Shown in pieces: positions 53,964 to 61,818 of a DNA stretch of 64,000 bases; position 1 is the stretch's first letter, and each line of letters starts with the position of its first letter. The translations under genes and the position numbers were made by a program. Below the pieces are notes generated by a model. That model ran no database searches and was not told the DNA's origin. It was given only the letters and a program-made list of their open reading frames with translations. Origin of the DNA: an uncultured Paracoccaceae bacterium. Lineage in GTDB: Bacteria > Pseudomonadota > Alphaproteobacteria > Rhodobacterales > Rhodobacteraceae. The stretch covers positions 7,501 through 71,500 of the forward strand of contig CANLYJ010000007.1 in the NCBI GenBank assembly GCA_947495295.1, read 5' to 3'.

Positions 53964-54940
53964 GCTTTCAGGTTCTTCGCGGATTCCTTGATCGCGTCAT
54001 ACTGACCAGAAGGCCGGAAGCGCCACAGATAATCGGGAAGTACAGCCTCCATCGCGGTGGGGGAAATCCCCAATGCATCAAGGCCCTTTGCGTCGTCTGC
54101 AACCACATTATCAACAGCGAGGTTCAACACCTGATCCTTGGTCACCGGTCCCTTGACAATGCCCAATGACAAGGCGCGCACAACGCCAAAGACCGCCGCC
54201 ATGATCCGGGCAATCCAGAACGGCATATTCAGGATCAACCGCTTGCGGCGCACGATCTGCAACATCAGCTGCATCAGTGCGCGAAAGGTCATCACATCCG
54301 GCCCGCCCAATTCGTAAACACCAGCCTCAGCGTGGCCTTGCACGGCCTTGGCAGCAGCAGCGGCCACATCATCCACATAGACAGGCTGGAACCGGGTATC
54401 AGCGCCGACAACAGGCAAAACCGGGCCAAGCCGGGTCATCCCGGCAAAGCGGTTAAAGAACTGATCTTCCGGGCCAAAGATGATCGAAGGGCGCAGGATC
54501 ACGGCATCAGGCATATGTTGCAGAACGCCTGCCTCGCCCGCCGCCTTGGTGCGGGCATATTCACTGGCCGCGTCCGGATCGGCACCAATGGCAGAGATAT
54601 GCACCATGCGAGGCACAGCCATGGATGCAGCGATCCGGGCGATCCGTTCAGCACCTTCGGCCTGAACCGCATCAAATGTGTTCTTGCCCACCTCGTCCAA
54701 AACACCAACACAGTTCACAACCGCATCAGCGCCATCCATGACAGCCGCAACGCTGGCATCATCGCGGATATTGCAGAAAACCGGCTCAACCTGACCGACC
54801 ACACCGTAGGGGCGGACAAACATCGCCTCGTTAACATTGCGGACCGCGACCCGGACGCGCCAGCCTTCCTTGGCCATGCGCCGCGCGATATATCGCCCGA
54901 CAAAACCGGATCCGCCAAAAATCGTGACAAGCTTGGACAT
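53960..54940 (-). CDS. NDUFA9-like NAD(P)-binding protein, complex I associated
   Basis: A 326-residue extended SDR protein. The nucleotide loop is VTIFGGSGFVGRYIARRMAKEGW. NCVGVLDEVGKNTFDAVQAEGAERIARIA, VHISAIGADPDAASEYARTKAAGE and AVILRPSIIFGPEDQFFNRFAGM are characteristic of the NDUFA9 subfamily. In mitochondria and alphaproteobacteria the protein stabilises NADH dehydrogenase. Not part of a nuo operon here. Confidence 0.9.
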   Translation of the reverse strand: MSKLVTIFGGSGFVGRYIARRMAKEGWRVRVAVRNVNEAMFVRPYGVVGQVEPVFCNIRDDASVAAVMDGADAVVNCVGVLDEVGKNTFDAVQAEGAERIARIAASMAVPRMVHISAIGADPDAASEYARTKAAGEAGVLQHMPDAVILRPSIIFGPEDQFFNRFAGMTRLGPVLPVVGADTRFQPVYVDDVAAAAAKAVQGHAEAGVYELGGPDVMTFRALMQLMLQIVRRKRLILNMPFWIARIMAAVFGVVRALSLGIVKGPVTKDQVLNLAVDNVVADDAKGLDALGISPTAMEAVLPDYLWRFRPSGQYDAIKESAKNLKA

Positions 54941-55100
54941 AGGGCTAGCCTTTATTGCAACTCTGCGCCTCGGGTTTACCTACCCCGCATGGGCCAGACA
55001 AGGCGCAATTGCGGCGGCGCGGGCAGAGTCTTTTCATTTCGTCACCGAATCCCGTTGACAGGGGGGCAAACCCCGCTTAAATCCCGCCCACACGACACCT

Positions 55101-55187
55101 GCCCAGGTGGCGGAATTGGTAGACGCGCCAGCTTCAGGTGCTGGTGTCTGTATGGACGTGGAGGTTCGAGTCCTCTCCTGGGCACCA
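55101..55187 (+). tRNA. tRNA-Leu (anticodon CAG)
   Basis: A class II tRNA of 87 bases including CCA. GCCCAGG/CCTGGGC acceptor, a D-arm with GGTAGACGC, an anticodon arm CCAGC-TTCAGGT-GCTGG giving anticodon CAG, a long variable arm and the T-arm GAGGTTCGAGTCCTC. Encoded CCA follows. A decayed transposase fragment lies downstream. Confidence 0.95.
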
Positions 55188-55686
55188 ATTACCCCGAACA
55201 TAGATGAACATATCGGCCTGTAAACACTGATGTTTTGGGCGCTTCCGTGTATCGTTTGACTATAGCAGAACATACGATACCCCAGAAAACATGTTATGTA
55301 GGAGGATTATTGGGGGTGACCTGCGCCTCAAGTTTCCTACAGCTTTCTGCGGAGTCCTTGGGGGTAACTCTGTGACCCTATCCGAAACTATTGTCATTGC
55401 TGCGCCGCGCGAGGCAATTGCCTTGTCCAACTCACGCACAGGCATCGATCTTCACTTTTTGGATGCAGTCCCTGATCCAGCGATTGGCGGTAGCGATGCG
55501 GTCGATATCGACGCAAAAGCATGCATCGCTGCCGCGCCACCTGTCTTGACCCGCCGACGCTGTGCCGAAACCGGCTTGGGATCAGAACCCTAAAGCCTGT
55601 CAAATATCCGCCCAGCCTATCAACCCGGCGGATGTTTGTTGTGATCTGGTTCAGGCAGAATAGTTAGCGGCCAACAGTCGCTGCCC
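55188..55686. other. gene-poor region between tRNA-Leu and ilvE
   Basis: About 500 bases without an intact gene. It holds the transposase remnant described separately, and otherwise short frames without ribosome binding sites. No direct repeat of the tRNA end was noticed by eye. Confidence 0.5.
55290..55560 (-). pseudogene. decayed IS3-type transposase fragment
   Basis: On the minus strand a stretch reads VRELDKAIASRGAAMTIVSDRVTEL, close to the VRELDxxIxxRGxPxxIVSDNGTEL core of IS3-family OrfB transposases (catalytic DDE integrase). A frame shift separates it from upstream codons reading RWIRDCIQKVKIDAC, which fit the VTREC...VDT strand before it. After VTELPP the similarity ends. No full frame and no clear inverted repeats remain, so this is a relic. 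It lies 100-370 bases from the tRNA-Leu end. Confidence 0.45.
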
Positions 55687-56556
55687 TTAACTGCGCACCA
55701 GCTTTTCGTATTCCTCGGAGATGTCCCGCGTCATCGCGCCCACTTCGAAGTTATAGTCGCCGATCTGGCCCACCGGGGTAACCTCGGCCGCCGTGCCGGT
55801 GAGCCAGCATTGTTCGAACCCTTCCAGCTCTTCGGGCATGATGACCCGTTCGTGGACCTTGACCTGATGCTTTTCCAGCATCCCGATCACCGTCTGCCGG
55901 GTCAGACCGTTCAGGAATGCATCGGGCTTGGGTGTGTGCACCTCGCCATCTTTGACAAAGAACATGTTCGCGCCCGTCGCCTCGGCCACATAGCCGCGAT
56001 AGTCGAACATCAGGGCATCCGAACATCCCTTTGCTTCGGCGGCGTGTTTGGACATGGTTGCAATCATGTAAAGGCCAGCAGCCTTGGCCTGTGACGGGGC
56101 GGTTTCGGGGCTGGGCCGTTTCCATTTGGCGATGTCGAGCCTGGCACCCTTCATCTTGGCATCACCATAATAATTGCCCCATTCCCAAACGGCCACGGCC
56201 ATGTGGACGGGGTTACGGGCCGATGCGACGCCCATATCTTCGCCCGCGCCACGCCAAGCGACGGCGCGCACGTAAGCGTCTGTCAGCCCATTGGCGTCGA
56301 GGGCAGCCCGTTTGGCAGCTTCGATTTCATCGACCGTGTAGGGGATGTCAAAATCGATCAGCTTACCCGATGTGATCAGCCGTTCGGAATGCTCGCGGGA
56401 CAGAAATATCTTGCCATCATAGCACCGCTCGCCTTCAAATACGGATGAGGCATAGTGCATGGCATGTGTCAGGATATGAACATTGGCGCTACGCCAATCG
56501 ACCAACTGGCCGTCCATCCAGATTTTCCCATCCCTGTCATCATATCCGCCAGCCAT
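55687..56556 (-). CDS. ilvE: branched-chain amino acid aminotransferase
   Basis: A 289-residue fold-type IV PLP enzyme. The cofactor lysine is probably Lys158 in PSQAKAAGLYMIA. ALMFDYRGYVAEATGANMFFVKDGEVHTP and FLNGLTRQTVIGML form the conserved middle, and EQCWLTGTAAEVTPVGQIGD the C-terminal block that binds the phosphate. It interconverts branched-chain amino acids and their keto acids. GGAGG precedes the ATG at 56556; an ATG 15 bases upstream is possible. It is divergent from petP. Confidence 0.93.
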   Translation of the reverse strand: MAGGYDDRDGKIWMDGQLVDWRSANVHILTHAMHYASSVFEGERCYDGKIFLSREHSERLITSGKLIDFDIPYTVDEIEAAKRAALDANGLTDAYVRAVAWRGAGEDMGVASARNPVHMAVAVWEWGNYYGDAKMKGARLDIAKWKRPSPETAPSQAKAAGLYMIATMSKHAAEAKGCSDALMFDYRGYVAEATGANMFFVKDGEVHTPKPDAFLNGLTRQTVIGMLEKHQVKVHERVIMPEELEGFEQCWLTGTAAEVTPVGQIGDYNFEVGAMTRDISEEYEKLVRS

Positions 56557-56703
56557 CTGAGCCTCCATCAAATTTGCATATGTTACGCGTATAGGTCCGT
56601 TTCGGACATAAAATTGCGCAATTTCTGCATTTCGCTAGCAGTTGATTCTTGGAATGTCAACAAAGCTGACGTATTGTGATCTGAAAGCAAGGGGAGAGGC
56701 CGT

Positions 56704-57210
56704 ATGCCGGAAGGATCATCGCCGCCGATGGGGCAAAGCCTGCTGTTTCTGACGGACGAACAGTTGCGCAAGGGCATCGAGGCGATGTTTTTCGCCTATC
56801 GTGGATTTACCGCCGACCCGGATCGTATTCTTGCCCAGAAATCCTATGGCCGCGCCCATCACCGGGCGATCCATTTCATCCATCGCAGCCCCGGCACGAC
56901 CGTCAACAATCTGTTGTCGATACTTGGTGTGACAAAACAATCGCTTAATCGTGTGTTGCGTACCCTGATCGAAGACGGTTTGGTAGCAAGCACTGTTGGC
57001 ACAAGGGACAAACGCGAACGCCATCTGCACTTGACGGAAACGGGTGCGGCGTTGGAACGTGAACTATCGGATGCCCAGCGCGACCGGATGCGGGCTGCCT
57101 ATCGGGCCGCCGGGCCTGCCGCTGTTGCTGGATTTCGGCAGGTGCTGGAGGCCATGATGGATGACGAAACCCGCCATCATTACGAGGCGATGAAGGAAAA
57201 GACCGAATGA
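56704..57210 (+). CDS. petP: MarR-family regulator PetP
   Basis: A 168-residue winged-helix protein. IHFIHRSPGTTVNNLLSILGVTKQSLNRVLRTLIEDGLV is the DNA-binding helix-turn-helix, followed by a DKRERHLHLTETG wing typical of MarR proteins. It overlaps the response regulator gene by four bases (ATGA). This MarR-then-OmpR arrangement is the petP-petR pair known from Rhodobacter, linked there to cytochrome bc1 expression. The petABC genes are not in this window. AAGGGGAGAGG precedes the start. Confidence 0.88.
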   Translation: MPEGSSPPMGQSLLFLTDEQLRKGIEAMFFAYRGFTADPDRILAQKSYGRAHHRAIHFIHRSPGTTVNNLLSILGVTKQSLNRVLRTLIEDGLVASTVGTRDKRERHLHLTETGAALERELSDAQRDRMRAAYRAAGPAAVAGFRQVLEAMMDDETRHHYEAMKEKTE

Positions 57211-57908
57211 GCGTTGATGATGCCCACCTGTTGATTGTTGATGATGATGAACGTATCCGCGGATTGTTACAGAAGTTTCTGATGCGCAGCGGCTTTCTGG
57301 TCAGCACCGCCCGAGACGCCGCCCATGCCCGTCGCGTATTATCTGGTTTGGAATTCGATCTGATCGTGCTGGACGTAATGATGCCGGGCGAAGATGGCAT
57401 GGCGCTTTGCCGTGATCTGCGCAAAACCATTACCACCCCAATCATGCTGCTGACCGCCAAGGGCGAAACCGATGACCGGATTACGGGTCTTGAGGCGGGG
57501 GCCGATGATTATCTGGCCAAACCATTTGAACCCAAGGAATTGTTGCTGCGCATCAACGCCATTCTGCGCCGCGTGCCATCGGCAGAACCTGCCGTGGTCC
57601 TGCCCAAGGTCCTGAATATGGGCCCGGTCCGTTATGACATTGAGCGGGGCGAGATGTGGGAGGGCGAAAAGCTCGTCCGCCTGACCGCCACGGAAAGTCA
57701 GCTGATGCGCATCTTTTCCGGCTGCCCCGGCGAGGCCGTGACCCGCGCACGTCTGGTTGAAGAACTGAGCCGGTCCGGCGGCCAAACCCAGGAACGCGCC
57801 GTTGACGTGCAGATCACCCGGCTACGGCGCAAGATCGAGGTAGACCCCAAGCAACCGCGCTATCTTCAAACGGTGCGGGGCGCCGGGTACATGCTGGCGC
57901 CAGAGTAG
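57207..57908 (+). CDS. petR: OmpR-type response regulator PetR
   Basis: A 233-residue response regulator. The receiver domain has the acidic pocket DDD at residues 12-14, the phosphoacceptor Asp56 in LIVLDVMMPG and Lys105 in LAKPFEPKE. The C-terminal winged helix (VRLTATESQLMRIF, RAVDVQITRLRRKIE) binds DNA. It is translationally coupled to petP. No histidine kinase gene is adjacent, as is usual for PetR. Confidence 0.92.
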   Translation: MSVDDAHLLIVDDDERIRGLLQKFLMRSGFLVSTARDAAHARRVLSGLEFDLIVLDVMMPGEDGMALCRDLRKTITTPIMLLTAKGETDDRITGLEAGADDYLAKPFEPKELLLRINAILRRVPSAEPAVVLPKVLNMGPVRYDIERGEMWEGEKLVRLTATESQLMRIFSGCPGEAVTRARLVEELSRSGGQTQERAVDVQITRLRRKIEVDPKQPRYLQTVRGAGYMLAPE

Positions 57909-58039
57909 GCAGTCCGTCATCTGGAACCACGCCTAACCCGTGACACGTTTGCAACGGCCTCATTGAACCTGCTTCAAACCCAAAAGCTGCCAAATTTCTG
58001 ACTTGTTTCGTAATTAGCAACAATCACATCGGTTCATGA

Positions 58040-58930
58040 TTGATTGGAGTGATTGCGTTGAGACGATTTGCCCGCCTTCCATCCCTCATCGGCGCTTTGG
58101 CTGCATGTGCCTGTTTACTAGGCCCGCAAAGCGCCGTGGCCGAGGAAAAACCGATCTTTGATCAAGTGGTCGAGATTGTCGGGTCAGAGCGTGGTACCGT
58201 CCGTAAATGGATTTACGCACCCAAGGTGACTGTCATCCATGAGGGCGACCCACAACGCGATCAGATCAACAGCATTGTCGAAATGGTCAATGCCCGGATC
58301 CCCGACTTCCCGGGTGTTGGTGCCATCGAATTCTTTGATCTGTCCCAATATAATCGCCGCCTTGCAGGCAACACCCATTTCCGCATGCCTCGCGTCGAAT
58401 TTGACGGGGTTGAAGGCAATATTGTCCGCGCCTTGTTCAAGGGCGAAGAAGAGGCGCAGAATATCGTGCTAACCGGCAGCATCTTCATCTTTCTGACAGG
58501 TCTTGAGACGGGCATCACCCTTGGGGCACTGACGCAAAGCACCCAGTCGCTTAGCCGTCAGTTTGCCGAAGGTGCGCAGACGAAGTGTTATTTTCATCTG
58601 ATGTCCAAGAATGACGAATTGCGCGCCGGGTTCATCTTTATCAACAACGAAGACGCGCATACGCCCATCGCTGAATGCCTATACGAGGAGTTCATGCAGA
58701 CCCTTGGCCTGTTGAACGACTCGCGTGGGTCGTCGATCTTTACCTTTGACAATTCCGGCGACGTTCGTGCGGACCGCGCCCCTGATTTCCGCCTTTTGCA
58801 GGCGCTTTATGATCGTCAGGTCGCCGCTGGTGATGAGGCCGAAAAGGTCGCACAGCTTTATCTGGGGTTAGATGCCGCCTATCAACTTACGGCTGCACCG
58901 TCAGATACTGCGGCGGCACCCGATCAGTAA
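58040..58930 (+). CDS. exported DUF2927-like protein
   Basis: A 296-residue exported protein; signal peptide around residues 8-34 (RFARLPSLIGALAACACLLGPQSAVAEE). The central KCYFHLMSKNDELRAGFIFINNEDAHTPIAECLYEEFMQTLGLLND block with the CxxEE-type helix identifies DUF2927, a family of secreted proteins thought to resemble zinc metallopeptidase folds. Role unknown. Its 3' end overlaps the convergent kptA gene by 44 bases. Confidence 0.8.
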   Translation: MIGVIALRRFARLPSLIGALAACACLLGPQSAVAEEKPIFDQVVEIVGSERGTVRKWIYAPKVTVIHEGDPQRDQINSIVEMVNARIPDFPGVGAIEFFDLSQYNRRLAGNTHFRMPRVEFDGVEGNIVRALFKGEEEAQNIVLTGSIFIFLTGLETGITLGALTQSTQSLSRQFAEGAQTKCYFHLMSKNDELRAGFIFINNEDAHTPIAECLYEEFMQTLGLLNDSRGSSIFTFDNSGDVRADRAPDFRLLQALYDRQVAAGDEAEKVAQLYLGLDAAYQLTAAPSDTAAAPDQ

Positions 58931-59420
58931 GCCAGACACCGTTATCCGCCTGAAAGAACGCAAAACCGGCCTGGGACATGGTATGCGCATCAACCTGCAA
59001 TACCACAGGCTTGCCATGGCGCATCCCGACCTTGGTTGCGGTTGAGACATCCAATGACAGATGCACCTGTTGTCTGCGTCCCGGTTTCAGACCCTCATTC
59101 ATGATTGCAGCGACGGATTTTTGCGCTGTGCCGTGAAACAGAGTTGCGGGTGGGTCTGCTGGGCTGAGCCCGAGGGCAATATCGACGGAATGTCCTTGCG
59201 CCGCCCTGATCCGGGTCTTGTCGTTGGACAGGGTGAACCGTTTCTTGTCTGAGGTGACAACGATCTGTTCCAATGTGGCCCGGTCGATTTTCTGCCCGGC
59301 TTTGGCGCAGCCTGCCAACAGGTCGTCCACAGCCACCCAGCCTTGCGAATCCAGTGTTAGCCCCGCCTTTTCCGGTGCGTGTCTTAGGACGAGGCTTAAA
59401 AACTTGCTTTGCTGTTTCAT
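58887..59420 (-). CDS. kptA: RNA 2'-phosphotransferase KptA/Tpt1
   Basis: A 177-residue Tpt1-family enzyme that removes an internal RNA 2'-phosphate by transferring it to NAD, giving ADP-ribose 1'',2''-cyclic phosphate. It opens with SKFLSLVLRHAPEKAGLTLDSQGWV, whose Arg-His is part of the catalytic tetrad, followed by TSDKKRFTL, LFHGTAQKSV and the NAD-binding VHLSLDVSTATKVG. It follows rtcB after 18 bases in the RNA-repair operon. Some Tpt1 enzymes also ADP-ribosylate RNA ends, so the physiological substrate is open. The overlap with the convergent gene is only at the 3' ends. Confidence 0.94.
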   Translation of the reverse strand: MKQQSKFLSLVLRHAPEKAGLTLDSQGWVAVDDLLAGCAKAGQKIDRATLEQIVVTSDKKRFTLSNDKTRIRAAQGHSVDIALGLSPADPPATLFHGTAQKSVAAIMNEGLKPGRRQQVHLSLDVSTATKVGMRHGKPVVLQVDAHTMSQAGFAFFQADNGVWLTDRVPPQYLTVQP

Positions 59421-59438
59421 TGTTCCTTTTGGGGCGAC

Positions 59439-60851
59439 TTAGCGCCGCCCCTTCCTTTTCTTTTTGTCCATCCAGAATGGTGGAATGTCACCTGCCATCA
59501 TGCAGCCATACGGATCGATGTAGTCTTCAATCTCGGCGAGGTTGAACTGGCCGATCTGGCGCACCACATTGGCCGCGTTTTTGTAGGATGATGGCAACTC
59601 GGACGCATCGATCCCACCGGCGGGGAACCGGATATCAAGCCCCTTTGTCTCGGCCTCAAGCGCCTGTTGGGCTGTCATCTCGCCCAGCCGCCGCTTGTGT
59701 TCAGAGCGCGAGAAGTTGCGCCCCGCCCCATGTGGCGAGAAACCCAAGGCATGCTCTGCATCTTTCCCACGCACGACCAAAACGGGTTCGGACATGTTCA
59801 GCGGGATCAGTGTCAGACCCGTCGCATCAGCGGCATAATCACCCCAGGCCGGGGTCGCCCCCTTGCCGTGGTAATACAGATCGCCACGCCGGAAGACGAA
59901 GTTATGTTCATTCCAGAACCGGTCGCCCGGCTGCGCCTTTGACCCTTCAACGGTCGCCTGATGGATCGCGTTATGGTTCGCCTTCGTCCATTTACGGATA
60001 AGTTGCAGCGCCGCCCAATAGTCCTGACCGTCCTGCGTATCCGCCGGGATCCACGCGTTTTGCTTGAGCGTGTCTGGCGACAGCTTTCTGCGATGTCTTT
60101 CGGCTGCTTCCATGCCCAGCTTGTAAAGCACCGCCCCCGGCCCGCGAGAGCCGTGATGGGTGACAATCGCCGTCCGCCCGGTATTGCGGGACTTGCCCAC
60201 AAACAGGAAATGGTTGCCGTCCCCCTGGGTGCCCAGATGCTCGACCGCCATGCGCAAAATCTTGGGATTGTTGAGGAACTTGTTTTCCCGGAACGCATCC
60301 ATCAGATTTTGCGACATGGTGAACCGCTTGCCATTGGGCCGCCCGCCGGGGCCGAAATGCGTGACCTGTTCGGCAGCGTCCAACACCGCCTTTGGATCAG
60401 TCTCGCCCATATCGGTCATCATGACCGAACAACAGATATCCGCCGAATGCATGCCGGGATGGATCGCATTGCGGGCCGCAACAACACCGCCCACAGGGAT
60501 GGTCCCCAACGGACCCGCCGGACAGGCATCGGGCATCACGGCCGCCGACACAACTGTCGGTGTGCGAATAACAGCCTTCATCGTCTCGCGCACATCGGCA
60601 AGGTTCTTGATCTCATCAGGATCGTCCGAGGCTTCGATATTGAAATGAAACGGCACATCGCCCGCCTTTTGCAACGGCAAAGTTGGCGGCGGTGGGGGTG
60701 GCTTCATACCCTCCAGCTTGGCCTTGATCTGGTCCATCTCATAGCCCGCAGCGGCAGCCGCCTGTGCGATTTCGAGGGCACGGCCAAATTCCTTGCCGGG
60801 GGTATGGCCCCATTCCTTAAGCGTTTCACCGGTGATTTCTACTTGTGTCAT
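59439..60851 (-). CDS. rtcB: RtcB-family RNA ligase
   Basis: A 470-residue RtcB homologue, the Mn/GTP-dependent ligase that joins RNA ends with 3'-phosphate (or 2',3'-cyclic phosphate) and 5'-hydroxyl. Motifs are HSADICC at residues 135-141, which includes the metal cysteines, GTQGDGNHF at 208-215 and the guanylylated histidine His374 in PHGAGRNFSR. THHGSRGPG at 231-239 completes the active site. The N-terminus carries an unusual polyproline run (about 51-56). The DICC block differs from the DVGCGM of canonical RtcB, so it is a divergent branch. Three bases separate it from the upstream gene. Confidence 0.94.
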   Translation of the reverse strand: MTQVEITGETLKEWGHTPGKEFGRALEIAQAAAAAGYEMDQIKAKLEGMKPPPPPPTLPLQKAGDVPFHFNIEASDDPDEIKNLADVRETMKAVIRTPTVVSAAVMPDACPAGPLGTIPVGGVVAARNAIHPGMHSADICCSVMMTDMGETDPKAVLDAAEQVTHFGPGGRPNGKRFTMSQNLMDAFRENKFLNNPKILRMAVEHLGTQGDGNHFLFVGKSRNTGRTAIVTHHGSRGPGAVLYKLGMEAAERHRRKLSPDTLKQNAWIPADTQDGQDYWAALQLIRKWTKANHNAIHQATVEGSKAQPGDRFWNEHNFVFRRGDLYYHGKGATPAWGDYAADATGLTLIPLNMSEPVLVVRGKDAEHALGFSPHGAGRNFSRSEHKRRLGEMTAQQALEAETKGLDIRFPAGGIDASELPSSYKNAANVVRQIGQFNLAEIEDYIDPYGCMMAGDIPPFWMDKKKRKGRR

Positions 60852-60854
60852 TTT

Positions 60855-61271
60855 CTAGTCTTTCGTCACTTTCCAGTACGTCGCCTTCATTACGGGCTCG
60901 AATAGGTGCCATTCATGGCAATCTGCGTGATGCCAACCGATATGTTTGCCGCAATGGCAGATACGATTGGGTTCACCACTGCCAGAAATATCGCAACATC
61001 CGCTCAGCCGTTCCTGATGGGGTGTATAGCCGACCCAATCGCGCAGATCGTCCAAGTTGATCCACGCGTTGCTGCGCGGTTGCCAGCCTTTAGCGAAAGC
61101 CATGCGGATTTTTCGCACCTCACCTTCGATCAGCAAGTAACGACCTCGCGGTGTGACCGGTTTTTCAGGCGCAAAGACGCAGATTGCTTGCATTTCCGCC
61201 GCTGTTTTGATCGGAAAAATCGGAAAGGTCAGTTCTGTTTTACAGGTCGCGCATGTCAAAATCTGTTTCAT
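60855..61271 (-). CDS. small cysteine/histidine-rich protein in the RNA-repair operon
   Basis: A 138-residue protein starting at ATG 61271 (MKQILTCATCKTELTFPIF). Metal-binding candidates are CATC near the N-terminus and, near the C-terminus, CCDISGSGEPNRICHCGKHIGWHHADCHEW. The sequence VFAPEKPVTPRGRYLLIEGEVRK lies between. It looks like a zinc-binding RNA-associated factor, but I do not recognise a family. It sits between the Y-RNA-like array and rtcB, with only three bases to rtcB, so it is likely co-expressed with them. GAGAG lies before the start. Confidence 0.72.
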   Translation of the reverse strand: MKQILTCATCKTELTFPIFPIKTAAEMQAICVFAPEKPVTPRGRYLLIEGEVRKIRMAFAKGWQPRSNAWINLDDLRDWVGYTPHQERLSGCCDISGSGEPNRICHCGKHIGWHHADCHEWHLFEPVMKATYWKVTKD

Positions 61272-61341
61272 CTCATTCACTCTCAAATCTAACCAAGGCC
61301 GGAACAAGGTGTTTGCAGGATAATTTTCCGCCACCGGATTT

Positions 61342-61445
61342 CTCCGGGCTGGGGTCGAACCAGCACGGGCCTTTTGGCCCCGGCCCCCAGAGGGCCTGCG
61401 TCTACCTGTAATCCTGACAGGCATTTCCAGATCATGGGTCCGGAG
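61342..61445 (-). ncRNA. unit 8: compact tRNA-like RNA with extra hairpins
   Basis: A 104-base candidate closed by CTCCGG with CCGGAG. It contains GGAAATGCC, an arm CCTGT-CAGGATT-ACAGG, two GC hairpins (GGCCC-TCTGG-GGGCC and GGGCC-AAAA-GGCCC) and a T arm GCTGG-TTCGACC-CCAGC at 61348-61364. The overlap with unit 7 means both cannot fold at once in one transcript. Confidence 0.45.
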
Positions 61446-61516
61446 GACAAAGGTTTCGTGAGATGCCTTTCGGCGACCGTTTTAGAGCGATGTAATCCCA
61501 CGGGCATTCCCCCGGA
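61439..61516 (-). ncRNA. Y-RNA-like unit 7 (short, no tRNA body)
   Basis: A 78-base hairpin. TCCGGGGGA pairs with TCCTCCGGA (9 bp, one G-T). GGGAATG on the 5' strand, then CGTG(G)GAT with ATCTCACG. An inner GCC-GAAA-GGC hairpin is capped. No T or D arm. Its 3' strand overlaps the 5' end of the last unit. Confidence 0.62.
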
Positions 61517-61584
61517 TGTGTTTCCTTTCTGTCTTACAGAGGTTTGCAGGGCAGTGCCTGGACCTCAGGGTGGGTGCGAAGCGC

Positions 61585-61628
61585 CCTCCCCATGGGGGAG
61601 GTCCGGGCGCTGCCCGGCAATGCCGGGC
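61585..61628 (-). other. two GC-rich hairpins inside the array gap
   Basis: CCTCCCC-loop-GGGGAGG at 61585-61601 and GCCCGGC-loop-GCCGGGC at 61612-61628 are two perfect 7-bp hairpins between the tRNA-Gln-like gene and unit 7. They may separate transcripts or mark processing sites. No T-run follows. Confidence 0.5.
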
Positions 61629-61664
61629 GGGACATTCGCTCCACGCGCCACGCTCAAATTACCA

Positions 61665-61740
61665 TGGCTGGAAGAGCAGGGTTCGAACCTGCGACCTGCG
61701 GTACCAAAAACCGTTGCTCTACCAGCTGAGCTACCTTCCA
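61665..61740 (-). tRNA. tRNA-Gln(UUG)-like gene embedded in the array
   Basis: A complete canonical cloverleaf of 76 bases ending in GCCA. Acceptor TGGAAGG with TCTTCCA (last pair G-T), D arm GCTC-AGCTGGTA-GAGC, anticodon arm ACGGT-TTTTGGT-ACCGC with anticodon TTG, variable AGGTC and T arm GCAGG-TTCGAAC-CCTGC. The first pair U1-A72, the G73 and the anticodon match tRNA-Gln. The A27-C43 mismatch and Lys/Ala-like D arm are unusual. Confidence 0.68.
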
Positions 61741-61744
61741 ATGG

Positions 61745-61809
61745 CGGAGGACAAGGGTTCAGTGAGACGCTGACACTTTGGAGATGTAGTCCCACAGGCA
61801 TTCCTCCTG
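61745..61809 (-). ncRNA. Y-RNA-like unit 6 (short, no tRNA body)
   Basis: A hairpin of about 65 bases. GGAGGA pairs with TCCTCC; the 5' strand has GGAATG. GTG(G)GAC pairs with GTCTCAC. It closely resembles unit 7 (shared GTGGGAYTACAT and CCYTTGTCCTCCG) and differs from units 1-5, so it represents a subfamily. Confidence 0.6.
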
Positions 61810-61818
61810 CTTGATTTG

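Noticed and set aside
55291..55593. Open frame of 100 codons on the plus strand downstream of tRNA-Leu
   Set aside because: It is antisense to the transposase relic and has no recognisable features.
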